Shown here: positions 28,956 through 38,324 of the stretch, piece by piece | How the letters are laid out: every line of letters begins with the position of its first letter | How positions within the stretch are numbered: the stretch's first letter is position 1 | Assembly (NCBI GenBank): GCA_943331295.2 | Contig: CALQLA020000003.1 | Span: 62,001-126,000 of the forward strand | DNA from: Bordetella parapertussis | GTDB taxonomy: Bacteria > Pseudomonadota > Gammaproteobacteria > Burkholderiales > Casimicrobiaceae | Length of the DNA: 64,000 nt | Reading direction: 5' to 3' | Program-made: the position numbers and the translations under genes | Notes under the pieces: generated by a model | Database searches by the model: none | Told to the model about the DNA's origin: nothing | The model's input: the letters and a program-made list of their open reading frames with translations, nothing else

Positions 28956-30590
28956 ATGGGACGCATACTGCTGGGAGACGAGGCCGTCGCACAGGGCGCC
29001 GTCGACGCCGGGATCAGCGCGGCGTACGCGTACCCCGGCACCCCGTCGACCGAGATCTTCGAGACCATCCGGCAGCACGCGCTGGCCGCCGACCCGCCGA
29101 TCCGCGGGCATTGGTCGGCCAACGAGAAAGTCGCGCTGGAGGAGGGCGTCGGCGTCTCGTACGCGGGCAAGCGCGCGCTGGTGGCGATGAAGCACGTGGG
29201 ACTCAACGTCGCGGCCGACCCGTTCATGAACGTCGCGGTCGCCGGCGCGCACGGCGGGCTGGTGGTGGTCGTCGCCGACGACCCCTCGATGCACAGCTCG
29301 CAGAACGAGCAGGACTCGCGCTTCTTCGCCGACTTCGCGCAGGTGCCCTGCCTCGAGCCCTCGAACCAGCAGGAATGCTACGCCTTCACGCGCGAGGCGT
29401 TCGAGCTGTCCGAGGCGCTGCACGTGCCGGTGCTGCTGCGGCTCGTCACGCGGCTCGCGCACAGCCGGGCGGAGGTCACCGCGGCGCCGCCGCGCGCGCA
29501 GAACGAGGCGAGCTACGTCGCCGACGCGAGCCTCTACACGCTGCTGCCGGGCAACGCCCGGCGCGCGTACGGCAAGCTGCTGGACAAGCAGGCGGCAATG
29601 CAGGATTACGCCGAGCGCCATCCCGCCAACGCCCTTTCGCTCACGGGAGAGAAATCCCCCGGCATCCTGGTCAGCGGCATCGCGTGGAACTATCTCGAGG
29701 AAGCCCTCGGCAGTGCGCTTGCCGGATACAACGTGCTGCGCATCGGCGCGTACCCCTTGCCGGTGGGCAAGGTCCGGCAGCTCCTCGACGCCTCGACCGA
29801 AGTCCGGGTGATCGAGGAGGGCTACCCGTTCATCGAGCGCTACGTGAGCGCGCTGGGCCTGATGCGCGAGCCGCCGATCACCGGCCGGATGACGGGGCAC
29901 CTGCCGAGGAGCGGCGAACTCTCGCCCGACGCCGTGCGCAGGAGCTTCGGGCTGCCGGCGCGCGCCGCGCTCGTCGTGCCCGGCCTCTCGGACGTGCTGG
30001 TTGGCCGGCCGCCGCGGCTGTGCGAGGCCTGCCCGCACGACGACGCGTACGTCGCGATCAACGCAGCCGTCGCCGACCTGGGGCCCGACATCCGCGTCCA
30101 GGGCGACATCGGCTGCTATGCGCTGGGCTACCTCGAGCCACACCGGGCGATCCACTCGTGCCTGTGCATGGGCGCGTCGATCGGCATGGCGATCGGCGTC
30201 GCGCACGCGGGGATCACGCCGTCGCTGTGCGTGATCGGCGACGGCACGTTCACGCACTCGGGGATGACGCCGCTGCTCGACGCCGCGCGCGAGAACATCC
30301 CCATCAAGGTATTCATCCTCGACAACAGCATCGTCGCGATGACCGGTGGCCAGCCGACGCTCGCGACCGACGAGCAGGTGGTCGACCTGGTCGCCGGCCT
30401 GGGCGTTCCGCGCGAGCGGATCCGCATCATCACGCCGGTGCCGCAGAAGAAGGACGAGAACGTCCGCGCGATCCGGGACGAGATCGCGCGCGACGGGCTG
30501 TCGGTCATCATCGCGCGCCGGGCTTGCGTCACCTATGCCAAGGTGATCAAGGAGCACCGGCGGGAGCGCGTGAGGGCGACGCCGGCATGA
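28956..30590 (+). CDS. iorA: Indolepyruvate ferredoxin oxidoreductase-like alpha subunit, without ferredoxin domain
   Basis: A 544-residue thiamine-diphosphate enzyme subunit for oxidative decarboxylation of aryl- or other 2-oxoacids. The N-terminal pyrimidine-binding half (YAYPGTPSTEIFE, ANEKVALEEGVGVSYAGKRA, DDPSMHSSQNEQDSRFFADF) and the C-terminal TPP-binding half (CEACPHDDAYVAINAAV, QGDIGCYALGYLEPH, VIGDGTFTHSG and IFILDN-type KVFILDNSIVAMTGG) are both present. Typical IorA proteins continue for about 70-80 residues with a 2[4Fe-4S] ferredoxin domain; this one ends at RACVTYAKVIKEHRRE with no Cys cluster. A strong GGAGGGGGG ribosome site lies before the ATG. Couples by four-base overlap to iorB. 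Confidence 0.88.
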   Translation: MGRILLGDEAVAQGAVDAGISAAYAYPGTPSTEIFETIRQHALAADPPIRGHWSANEKVALEEGVGVSYAGKRALVAMKHVGLNVAADPFMNVAVAGAHGGLVVVVADDPSMHSSQNEQDSRFFADFAQVPCLEPSNQQECYAFTREAFELSEALHVPVLLRLVTRLAHSRAEVTAAPPRAQNEASYVADASLYTLLPGNARRAYGKLLDKQAAMQDYAERHPANALSLTGEKSPGILVSGIAWNYLEEALGSALAGYNVLRIGAYPLPVGKVRQLLDASTEVRVIEEGYPFIERYVSALGLMREPPITGRMTGHLPRSGELSPDAVRRSFGLPARAALVVPGLSDVLVGRPPRLCEACPHDDAYVAINAAVADLGPDIRVQGDIGCYALGYLEPHRAIHSCLCMGASIGMAIGVAHAGITPSLCVIGDGTFTHSGMTPLLDAARENIPIKVFILDNSIVAMTGGQPTLATDEQVVDLVAGLGVPRERIRIITPVPQKKDENVRAIRDEIARDGLSVIIARRACVTYAKVIKEHRRERVRATPA

Positions 30591-31372
30591 ACTACGACCT
30601 CGTGATCTGCGGCGTGGGCGGGCAGGGCGTGCTGTCGATCGCCTGGGTCGTCGACCACGCCGCGGTCGGCGCGGGCTTCCACCTGAAGCAGCCGGAAGTG
30701 CACGGGATGGCGCAGCGCGGCGGCGCAGTGTCGGCGTTCGTGCGGATCAGCGACGCGCCGATCGCGAGCGACCTCATCGCCGACGGCACGGCCCGGCTGG
30801 TGCTCTCGGTGGAGCCGATGGAGAGCCTGCGCTACGTGCCGATGCTGCGGCCCGACGGCTGGATCGTCACCGACGTCACGCCGCTCGTGAACGTCGCGAA
30901 CTATCCCGACGCTGGCGCGCTGTTCGACGTGCTGTTCGCGGTGCCGCGGCTGATCGCGGTGAATGCGAATCATCTCGCCCACAAGGCGGGCACCGTCAAG
31001 GCGCACAACATGGTGATGCTGGGTGCCGCCGCGTCGCTGCTGCCACTGCCCGCGGCCGCGATCGAGACGCACGTGGCGGCGCTGTTCGCGGACAAGGGCG
31101 CACGCATCGTCGCCGCCAACCTCGACGCGTTCCGGATGGGCGACGCCGCGAGCCGCTTCACCGCGGCATTGCTCGCGGGCGGCGTCGCGCCGGGTATCGC
31201 GGCGCGGGTTGCGGCGCGGCTCGACTTCGCGGCCCGGCCGGTGCCCGGGCCCCTCGTCGCGGCGTGGATCGACCGGCTGCGCGCGCCGGACGCCGGCGCC
31301 GACGCGGCGCGCATCTTCGCGGCCGGCGAAATGCTGCCGCTCGATTCAGGCGTGGCAGCGCTGTCCGGCTGA
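30587..31372 (+). CDS. iorB: Indolepyruvate oxidoreductase-like beta subunit
   Basis: A 261-residue gamma-type 2-oxoacid:acceptor oxidoreductase subunit. The N-terminal CoA/nucleotide-type motif [16 protein letters not shown] and [19 protein letters not shown] (the conserved M-x-Q-R-G-G) are diagnostic. Usual IorB is about 190-200 residues. Here the last 65 residues ([21 protein letters not shown] onward) form an additional helical region with no known motif. The ATG overlaps the iorA stop (ATGA), so the two subunits are made in equal amounts. No dedicated electron acceptor gene is adjacent. Confidence 0.88.
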   Translation: MNYDLVICGVGGQGVLSIAWVVDHAAVGAGFHLKQPEVHGMAQRGGAVSAFVRISDAPIASDLIADGTARLVLSVEPMESLRYVPMLRPDGWIVTDVTPLVNVANYPDAGALFDVLFAVPRLIAVNANHLAHKAGTVKAHNMVMLGAAASLLPLPAAAIETHVAALFADKGARIVAANLDAFRMGDAASRFTAALLAGGVAPGIAARVAARLDFAARPVPGPLVAAWIDRLRAPDAGADAARIFAAGEMLPLDSGVAALSG

Positions 31373-31436
31373 TGGCATGATCCGATACCGCATCGCTCGC
31401 GCCGCGCGCGCCTCCAGAACAACAGCAGGAACCCCG

Positions 31437-32579
31437 ATGACACGACAGGACGACACCGCGAGCGCGACGCCGACGGAAGCCATGGGTCCCTTCGCGCGCC
31501 GGCGCGTGCCGCAGGCGCTCGCCGCCATCCTGCTGCTGATGGGCGGGGCCGGCGTGGAACTGCGCGCGGCCGACGTCGAGGTCTGGACGCCGCCGGGCGG
31601 GAATTTCGCGGTCAGGAACAACACCGGCACGGCGCTGCGGATGCTGGTCGACGGCACCACCGGGGACGTGCAGATTCCAGCCCTGCCGCTCACGGCGACG
31701 CAAGGCTACGCACTGTGTTTTTCGGGGACCGGCGTCTTGGGTCCCTGCGCGACGTTTCCGACCGGACCCACCGGGGCCACCGGGGCGGTCGGCGCCACCG
31801 GGGCGCAGGGTATCGCGGGTGCGACCGGCGCCGCCGGCGTCAATGGCAGCAACGGCGTGACAGGGCCGACCGGTCCCGCGGGCCCGACGGGTGCTACTGG
31901 CGCTGTCGGCAGCAGCATCGATTTCGCCGATTTCTACGCGCTGATGCCGCCCGACAATGCGGCCACGGTCGCCCCGGGAACCGATGTCCAATTCCCGCAG
32001 AACGGGCCGGCGTCGGGCAGCATCACCCGCGTCGGGGCCGGTAGCTTCCTGCTGTCCTTGACCGGCATCTACCAGGTGCTGTTCGAGGTCAGCGTCACCG
32101 AAGCGGGACAACTGGTGCTGGCACTCGATTCCGGCGCGGGCGCGATCGATCTGTCGCAGACCGTGGTCGGGCGCGCGACCGGCACCAGCCCGATCGTCGG
32201 CATGGCGCTGATCGAGGTGACCGTACCGAATTCGATCCTGCAGGTGCGCAACCCCGCGGGGAACTCGACCGCCCTGACGGTGACGCCGCTGGCGGGCGGG
32301 ACGCGTCCGGTGGCCGCCCACCTCGTCATCACGCGCATCGCTCCCGGTGTGCAGGGGCCCACGGGCGCGACTGGGGCCACAGGTCCGACCGGAGCCACAG
32401 GTCCGACCGGAGCCACAGGTCCGACCGGGGCCACAGGTCCGACCGGAGCCACAGGTCCGACCGGGGCCACAGGTCCGACCGGAGCCACAGGTCCGACCGG
32501 GGCCACAGGTCCGACCGGGGCCACCGGAGCCACCGGGCCGACGGGGGCGACAGGAGCCACCGGGGCCACCGGGGCGTAG
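31437..32579 (+). CDS. Secreted collagen-like protein with BclA-like globular domain
   Basis: A 380-residue protein. A signal peptide ([19 protein letters not shown] ending LRAAD) is followed by a beta-type segment seen in other Burkholderiales collagen-like proteins ([20 protein letters not shown]). A first collagen-like stretch covers residues about 108-157 ([19 protein letters not shown] and [13 protein letters not shown]). Residues about 161-302 form a domain like the C-terminal head of Bacillus exosporium BclA ([56 protein letters not shown]). A second collagen-like tail of about 75 residues of GPTGAT follows and ends the protein. AGCAGGAA lies before the 31437 ATG; ATG codons at 31377 and 31482 are alternatives. 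It probably forms surface filaments; the role is unknown. Confidence 0.85.
   Translation: MTRQDDTASATPTEAMGPFARRRVPQALAAILLLMGGAGVELRAADVEVWTPPGGNFAVRNNTGTALRMLVDGTTGDVQIPALPLTATQGYALCFSGTGVLGPCATFPTGPTGATGAVGATGAQGIAGATGAAGVNGSNGVTGPTGPAGPTGATGAVGSSIDFADFYALMPPDNAATVAPGTDVQFPQNGPASGSITRVGAGSFLLSLTGIYQVLFEVSVTEAGQLVLALDSGAGAIDLSQTVVGRATGTSPIVGMALIEVTVPNSILQVRNPAGNSTALTVTPLAGGTRPVAAHLVITRIAPGVQGPTGATGATGPTGATGPTGATGPTGATGPTGATGPTGATGPTGATGPTGATGPTGATGATGPTGATGATGATGA
32373..32516 (+). repeat. Eight 18-bp tandem repeats coding GATGPT
   Basis: Eight units of GGRGCCACAGGTCCGACC run without interruption inside the collagen-like gene. Units 3 to 8 alternate GGAGCC and GGGGCC, so the last six are also three 36-bp repeats. 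Each unit encodes Gly-Ala-Thr-Gly-Pro-Thr, so copy changes keep the frame. Confidence 0.95.
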
Positions 32580-32800
32580 CCGCGCGCAGGACGGGACCAT
32601 GCGAATGAGAACGGCTCCGGCCGCCGCAGCGAACCACTGCGACTGACGGCAACGTCGATGCGACGAAACCCCGCCCCGGCGCGTGAGAAAATGCACCTCC
32701 GGGTCACTGCGCCCCGCTTTCCGCGCACCCACCTGCGGCATGCGTCAGACATGCGACTGCCTCCGGCACGCGCATGCGGCTGCCCTCACCGAGAACACCG

Positions 32801-35761
32801 ATGAAACTCGACGACCTGAAGACCCTGCGTCCGGGCGCGCCCGCTCCCATGGCGCCGCAATCGATCTCCGAGGAGGTCCTGCTCGAGAAATACGCCAAGG
32901 GCAACGAGCAGAGCATCGACGCGGTGCGTCGACGCGTCGCGCGCGCGTTGGCCGTGGTCGAGGCGCCGCAGCAGCGCGAGCAGTGGGAGGAAGCGTTCCT
33001 GCGTGCGCAGCAGGACGGCTTCATCCTCGGCGGGCGGATCAACTCCGCCGCCGGCACGGACCTGAAGGCCACGCTGATCAACTGCTTCGTGCAGCCGGTC
33101 GGCGACAGCATCTCCGGCGACGAGAACGGCATCGGCATCTACGTGGCGCTGAACGAGGCCGCCGAGACCATGCGTCGCGGCGGCGGCGTGGGCTACGACT
33201 TCTCGCACATCCGGCCGCAGGGCGCGCACGTCAAGGGCACCAACAGCCGCGCCAGCGGGCCGCTGTCGTACATGCGCGTGTTCGACCAGAGCTGCTCGAC
33301 CGTCGAGTCGGCCGGCTCCCGGCGCGGCGCGCAGATGGGCATCCTGCGCTGCGACCACCCCGACATCGAGGCCTTCATCCACGCCAAGGACGACGGCCGG
33401 CTGACCAACTTCAACCTGTCCGTCGCGGTCACCGACGCGTTCGTCGCGGCCGTGCAGGCGAACGCGGAGTGGGAGCTCGTCCACGTGGCGCCGCCCGCGC
33501 CCGACCTGCTCGCGGCCGGCGCGCGGCAGCGCGACGACGGCCTGTGGGTGTACCGGTCGGTGCGCGCCGGCGCGCTGTGGGACCAGATCATGCTGTCGAC
33601 GTACGACCACGCCGAGCCGGGGGTCGTGTTCATCGACGCGATGAACCGCGACAACAACCTCTCGTACTGCGAAGTCATCGAGGCCTGCAATCCCTGCGGC
33701 GAGCAGCCGCTGCCCTCGTACGGCTGCTGCGATCTCGGCAGCGTCGACCTGACGCGCTTCGTCGTCGATCCGTTCGCGCCCGGCGCGCGCTTCGACTTCG
33801 CCGGCTTCGCCGCGACGGTGGCGGTCGGCATCCGGATGCTGGACAACGTCCTCGACGTCACCGCCTGGCCACTGCCGCAACAGCGCGACGAGGCGATGGC
33901 GAAGCGCCGTGTCGGCCTGGGCTTCACCGGGTTGGGCGATGCGCTGATCGAGCTCAACCTGCGCTACGACAGCGACGCCGGGCGCGCGCTCGCCGGGCGC
34001 ATCGCCGAGGAGATGCGCGACGCCGCGTACCTGGCCTCGGTCGAGATCGCCAAGGACAAGGGCGCGTTCCCGCGCCTGTCCGTCGACGACTACCTCGCCC
34101 CGCCGCGGTTCGCGTCGCGCCTGCCCGAAACCATCAAGTCGGCGATCCGCGAGCACGGCATACGCAACAGCCACGCGCTGTCGATCGCGCCGACGGGGAC
34201 CATTTCGCTCGCCTTCGCCGACAACGCCTCGAACGGCATCGAGCCCGCGTTCAGCTGGTTCTACCGGCGCAAGAAGCGGATGCCCGACGATACGATGAAG
34301 GAGTACCTGGTCGAGGACCACGCGTACCGCCTGTACAAGCACCTGAAGGGCATCGACGACGCCGTGGTGCTGCAGTCGTTCGATCCCGCCGACCCGCGGG
34401 CGCCGGGAACCGTGTCGACCGACGCCGACGGCACGCGCCGCGCGATGCTGCCGCCGTCGTTCGTCAGCGCGCTCGAGATGAGCGCGCGCGACCACATGCT
34501 GATGAACGCGACCGTGCAGCCCTTCGTCGACACCGCGATCAGCAAGACGGTCAACGTTCCGGTCGACTACCCCTTCGACGCGTTCAAGGACCTCTACTTC
34601 GAGGCCTGGAAGGCCGGCCTCAAGGGCATCGCGACCTACCGGCCCAACAGCACGCTGGGCGCGGTGCTGTCGGTGGCGCCCGCCGCCGCGCCGGCCGCGG
34701 CGCCGCAGGACTTCGACACCGCCGACTCCGACCGCCGCATCCGGCTCGACCGCGCGCACCAGCCGCCGCTGTCCAGCCTGCGCTGGCCGGGCCGGCCGGA
34801 GCTCGCCAACGGCAACCCGTGCTGGACCTACGTGGTCAGGCATCCGCTGGGCGACTTCGCCGTCTTCATCGGCCACATCGACGACGACCGCTCCTACCCG
34901 TTCGAGGTCTGGATCAACGGCGCCGAGCAGCCGCGCGGCCTGGGCGCCATCGCCAAGACGCTGTCGATGGACATGCGCACCGACGATCGCGCGTGGCTCG
35001 ACATGAAGCTCTCCGCGCTGCAGAAGGCGAGCGGCGACGACGGCTTCGAGATGGCGATGCCGCCCGACGGGCGCCGCGTCCGCGTGCCCAGCCTCGTCTC
35101 GGGCTTCGCCAAGCTGATCCGCTACCGCTGCAACGAGCTGGGCGCCTTCGCCGGCGAAGGCGAGGGCAAGACGCCCGTCGTCGACGCGCTGATGGGCCCG
35201 AAGGAGCCGAAGGCCGGCCCCGACGGCACGCTGTCGTGGACGGTCGACGTGATCAACCACGCCACCGGCGACGACTTCGTGCTGTTCCTCAAGGAACTCG
35301 TGATGCCCGACGGGCAGCGGCGGCCCTACTCGATGTGGCTGTCCGGCGAGTACCCGCGCGTGATGGACGGGCTGTGCAAGGCGCTGTCGCTCGACATGCG
35401 CGTCTACGACCCGGCGTGGATCGGGATGAAGCTGCGCAAGCTCCTCAACTACGGCGAGCCCAACGGCGCGTTCATGGCGCGCACGCCAGGCTCGCCCAAG
35501 GCGCAGACGTACCCGTCGACGATCGCCTACCTCGCGCAACTGATGATCCACCGCTACGCGATGCTGGGCATCCTGACCGAGGAAGGGTACCCGGTCGAGC
35601 ACGCCGGCATCCTCGCCGTGCCGCCCGCCGAGCAGGCCGGCAGCCCCGAGCTGAAGACACTGCCGGGGAAGAAATGCCCGGAATGCGGCAACAAGGCGCT
35701 GATCCGGAAGGACGGCTGCGAGTTCTGCACCGACTGCGGCTTCATCGGCGCCTGCGGCTGA
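32801..35761 (+). CDS. nrdJ: Adenosylcobalamin-dependent (class II) ribonucleotide reductase
   Basis: A 986-residue enzyme that reduces ribonucleotides to deoxyribonucleotides without a separate radical subunit. The catalytic core shows [33 protein letters not shown], the active-site loop [20 protein letters not shown] with Cys299, and [18 protein letters not shown]. About residues 670-780 and 810-930 are two related TSCPD-like segments (compare [20 protein letters not shown] with [20 protein letters not shown]). A C-terminal zinc ribbon, [20 protein letters not shown], probably regenerates the enzyme. Start at 32801 gives [12 protein letters not shown]; an ATG at 32774 is less likely. No cobalamin riboswitch was recognised upstream. 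Confidence 0.93.
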   Translation: MKLDDLKTLRPGAPAPMAPQSISEEVLLEKYAKGNEQSIDAVRRRVARALAVVEAPQQREQWEEAFLRAQQDGFILGGRINSAAGTDLKATLINCFVQPVGDSISGDENGIGIYVALNEAAETMRRGGGVGYDFSHIRPQGAHVKGTNSRASGPLSYMRVFDQSCSTVESAGSRRGAQMGILRCDHPDIEAFIHAKDDGRLTNFNLSVAVTDAFVAAVQANAEWELVHVAPPAPDLLAAGARQRDDGLWVYRSVRAGALWDQIMLSTYDHAEPGVVFIDAMNRDNNLSYCEVIEACNPCGEQPLPSYGCCDLGSVDLTRFVVDPFAPGARFDFAGFAATVAVGIRMLDNVLDVTAWPLPQQRDEAMAKRRVGLGFTGLGDALIELNLRYDSDAGRALAGRIAEEMRDAAYLASVEIAKDKGAFPRLSVDDYLAPPRFASRLPETIKSAIREHGIRNSHALSIAPTGTISLAFADNASNGIEPAFSWFYRRKKRMPDDTMKEYLVEDHAYRLYKHLKGIDDAVVLQSFDPADPRAPGTVSTDADGTRRAMLPPSFVSALEMSARDHMLMNATVQPFVDTAISKTVNVPVDYPFDAFKDLYFEAWKAGLKGIATYRPNSTLGAVLSVAPAAAPAAAPQDFDTADSDRRIRLDRAHQPPLSSLRWPGRPELANGNPCWTYVVRHPLGDFAVFIGHIDDDRSYPFEVWINGAEQPRGLGAIAKTLSMDMRTDDRAWLDMKLSALQKASGDDGFEMAMPPDGRRVRVPSLVSGFAKLIRYRCNELGAFAGEGEGKTPVVDALMGPKEPKAGPDGTLSWTVDVINHATGDDFVLFLKELVMPDGQRRPYSMWLSGEYPRVMDGLCKALSLDMRVYDPAWIGMKLRKLLNYGEPNGAFMARTPGSPKAQTYPSTIAYLAQLMIHRYAMLGILTEEGYPVEHAGILAVPPAEQAGSPELKTLPGKKCPECGNKALIRKDGCEFCTDCGFIGACG

Positions 35762-35854
35762 CGGGTCGGGGTTGCACCCCACGCGACACCACCGCCTCGC
35801 GTAGCCTTCGGGGACCACGCAAGGCCACGCCGGGGCGGCCCGACCGGACTGGCG

Positions 35855-38269
35855 TCAACCCGCCGCCGGCCGCGCACCCTCGCCCGCGGCCTGAACGTGG
35901 AGATCGAACCCCGGGAACCGAATGACGATGCCGGCGGCGGCGAACTGGCGCAGGATGGCAACGCGCAGCGCGTTCTGCACCTGCAACTCCACGTCGACCG
36001 TCGGCACCCAGGCCAGCAGCGTGAAGTTGAGCGCACTACCCGAGAAGCCCTTGAACATGACGCGCGGCGCGGGGCTCGTCATGATGTCCGGCACGTCGCC
36101 CGCCGCCTCCGCCAGTACGCGCATCACCCGTTCCGGATCGGAATCCGGGGCGACGTCGACGTCGATGTCGTAGCGCCGCTGGCGGTCCGAGCGGGTCCAG
36201 TTCACCACTTCCTTGGACACCAGTTCGCCATTGGGCACGACGACCTCGGCCCCTTGCTCCGTGCGCACGATGGACGCGCGGATGCCGATGTGCATGACCT
36301 CGCCGGAGAGCGTGCCGACCTCGATCAGGTCGCCCACGCCCACCGGTCGCTCGACGATGATGATCAGGCCGGAGATGAAGTTGTTGACGACGTTCTGCAG
36401 GCCGAAGCCGATGCCCACGCCCACCGCGCTGGCCAGGAGCGTGATCTTCGTCATGTCGATGCCGAGCGACGCCAGCGTCAGCACCGCGCCGGTGATGACG
36501 ATGGCCCAGCGCGTGAAGGTGACGATGGCGTAGCCTGCGCCCGGGCGCAGGCTCAGCCTGGGCACGATTTCGCGATCCAGCAGGAAGCCCGTCAGCCCGG
36601 TCAGGACGACCGTGGCGATCGCGAGGCCGAGTGCCGTGACGATCGCGTTGACGGCGACGGACACGGTTCCCACTTCCAGCGTGGCGGCATTGAGCGATTG
36701 CGCCGCCAGCAGCAGCCTCGGGCCCAGCCCGAACATGCCCAGCGTGACGATCACGACGCCGAGGATGGCCAGCAGGCCGAGGACCTGGCGAATGGTCCGC
36801 AGCATCGCGGGATCCGCGTCGCGCGCGCTGCGGAGCCAGCGGAACAGCGGCGACGCCAGCAGCGCGAGGATCGCGCCGTACACGGCAACCGCGGTCGACC
36901 CGAAGACGAGGCTGAAGCCGAGGATGCTGCCCATGCCGGCGCGCAGCGACCTTCCCGGTCCCGTGAATCCGAAGAAGACGTGGAACACGGTCACGGCCGC
37001 CTCGGCGAGCACGAACAGCGCGGCGCCGCGCACGGTGCCGGGACTGGCCCACCGTAAAGCCGTCTGCAGGCGCCCGTGGCGCAGGTCGAGCGCGACCGGC
37101 ACGCCGATGCTGGCGGCCTGCAACAGGAGCAGGATCCGGTCCGCCAGCGGACTGGCCTCGATGATGGCGCGCAGCGGAATCAGCATCGTCGCCAACGCGA
37201 TGCCGTAGAGGGTCAGCGACGCAGTCGTCGCCAGCGCACCCCGCGCCACCACGGCGGCGGGGATGGGGAGGAGCATCAGCATCACTTCGTAGAACAGCGT
37301 CGGCGGGTCCGGCGCGAGCCACCACAGCACCATCAGCGCGATGAGCAGCGACGCGGCCATCGGGTGGCCGTACGCGCGCTGTGGCGGGGGGGCGTCCCGC
37401 GGCTCGCGGGCGAAGAGCCAGCCCGTCAACGCGAGTGCGCCGAAGAAGAACCCGGCCAGGTGCGCGACATCGCGCGCGAGATACCCCGCCAGCGACCGCC
37501 ACGCCGTGGCGACTTCGGCCTTGACAACGTCGAAGCGGGCGGGCGCCGCGGCCACCTGCCGCAGCGAGGATTCCTCCAGCCGGATCCTCCGTGCGCGGAT
37601 GCCCGCCTCCTGCGCCGCGACCATGGCGCGGGCGTCCTCGATGCGTGCCTGCAATGCGACCGCGCGGTCGAGCGCGACCAGCACGAAGTTTTGATGCTCG
37701 CGAACGCGCGCGATCGTGGCCTGGATCCTTACCTCCATCGCGACCGTGCGTTCCTGCACCGGCGCGGGAACCGCAAGACCTTGCAGCAGCGACGATCCCT
37801 CGTGCCATTTCCGGGCGTCGGCCTCGAGCGCGCGCCGGTCGTGCTGCAGCTGCCGCGCGGCGGCAGCGAGCTCGTCGATGGACGTCGCCGCTTCGCCATG
37901 CAGCGCACGCAGGCGGCGCGCCCGCGTGATGGTATCGACCAGCTCGCCGGTCGCCGCCGCGCTTGCGGGAAACGCGTCGAAGCCCGCCTGCTGCGCCTCG
38001 ACCCGGTCCGACCATTCGCGCCACCGTCCCGCCTGCTCGAGACGAGCCAGCGACGCACGCTGCAGGTCCTCGCTCGCACCGATGCCGAGGACGACGTCGG
38101 TGACGCTTTGCGAGGCGGCGGCACCCGCCGTCGGCGTTGCGGGGGCAGGGGCAGGGGCGGAGGCGGGGTCGGCCGTGGCGGCTGCCGGCGCGGCGGCGGC
38201 GAATCCCGCGGCGAAGAACAGTGTCGCGGACAGCAACGCCACCAGCGGGCGGCGGGCGGCGATCGCCAT
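35855..38269 (-). CDS. MscS-family mechanosensitive channel with large N-terminal domain
   Basis: An 804-residue inner-membrane channel of the MscK/YbiO/DUF3772 type. A signal peptide (PLVALLSATLFFAAGFAAA) is followed by a 200-residue periplasmic coiled-coil-rich region (RARRLRALHGEAATSIDELAAAARQLQHD). About ten membrane helices come next. The MscS core near residues 600-790 is unmistakable: ASAVGVGIGFGLQNVVNNFISG (pore helix), LIIIVERPVGVGDLIEVG and VVVPNGELVSKEVVNWTRSD. Start at 38269 (MAIAARRPL) was chosen for the signal peptide; 38314 is an alternative. It releases solutes under hypo-osmotic stress. The patatin gene lies just upstream on the same strand. Confidence 0.92.
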   Translation of the reverse strand: MAIAARRPLVALLSATLFFAAGFAAAAPAAATADPASAPAPAPATPTAGAAASQSVTDVVLGIGASEDLQRASLARLEQAGRWREWSDRVEAQQAGFDAFPASAAATGELVDTITRARRLRALHGEAATSIDELAAAARQLQHDRRALEADARKWHEGSSLLQGLAVPAPVQERTVAMEVRIQATIARVREHQNFVLVALDRAVALQARIEDARAMVAAQEAGIRARRIRLEESSLRQVAAAPARFDVVKAEVATAWRSLAGYLARDVAHLAGFFFGALALTGWLFAREPRDAPPPQRAYGHPMAASLLIALMVLWWLAPDPPTLFYEVMLMLLPIPAAVVARGALATTASLTLYGIALATMLIPLRAIIEASPLADRILLLLQAASIGVPVALDLRHGRLQTALRWASPGTVRGAALFVLAEAAVTVFHVFFGFTGPGRSLRAGMGSILGFSLVFGSTAVAVYGAILALLASPLFRWLRSARDADPAMLRTIRQVLGLLAILGVVIVTLGMFGLGPRLLLAAQSLNAATLEVGTVSVAVNAIVTALGLAIATVVLTGLTGFLLDREIVPRLSLRPGAGYAIVTFTRWAIVITGAVLTLASLGIDMTKITLLASAVGVGIGFGLQNVVNNFISGLIIIVERPVGVGDLIEVGTLSGEVMHIGIRASIVRTEQGAEVVVPNGELVSKEVVNWTRSDRQRRYDIDVDVAPDSDPERVMRVLAEAAGDVPDIMTSPAPRVMFKGFSGSALNFTLLAWVPTVDVELQVQNALRVAILRQFAAAGIVIRFPGFDLHVQAAGEGARPAAG

Positions 38270-38324
38270 GCCGCGCCGGCACGGCACGCCCCCCCTTGGC
38301 CGGGTCGCCGCCATCGGCGGCGAC

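Noticed and set aside
32373-32516. CRISPR or VNTR outside a gene
   Set aside because: The repeat is in frame in a collagen-like gene and explains itself as GATGPT units.
32580-32800. Cobalamin riboswitch before the class II ribonucleotide reductase
   Set aside because: Expected for a B12-dependent enzyme, but I could not find the conserved B12-box or the core helices in the 221 bp.
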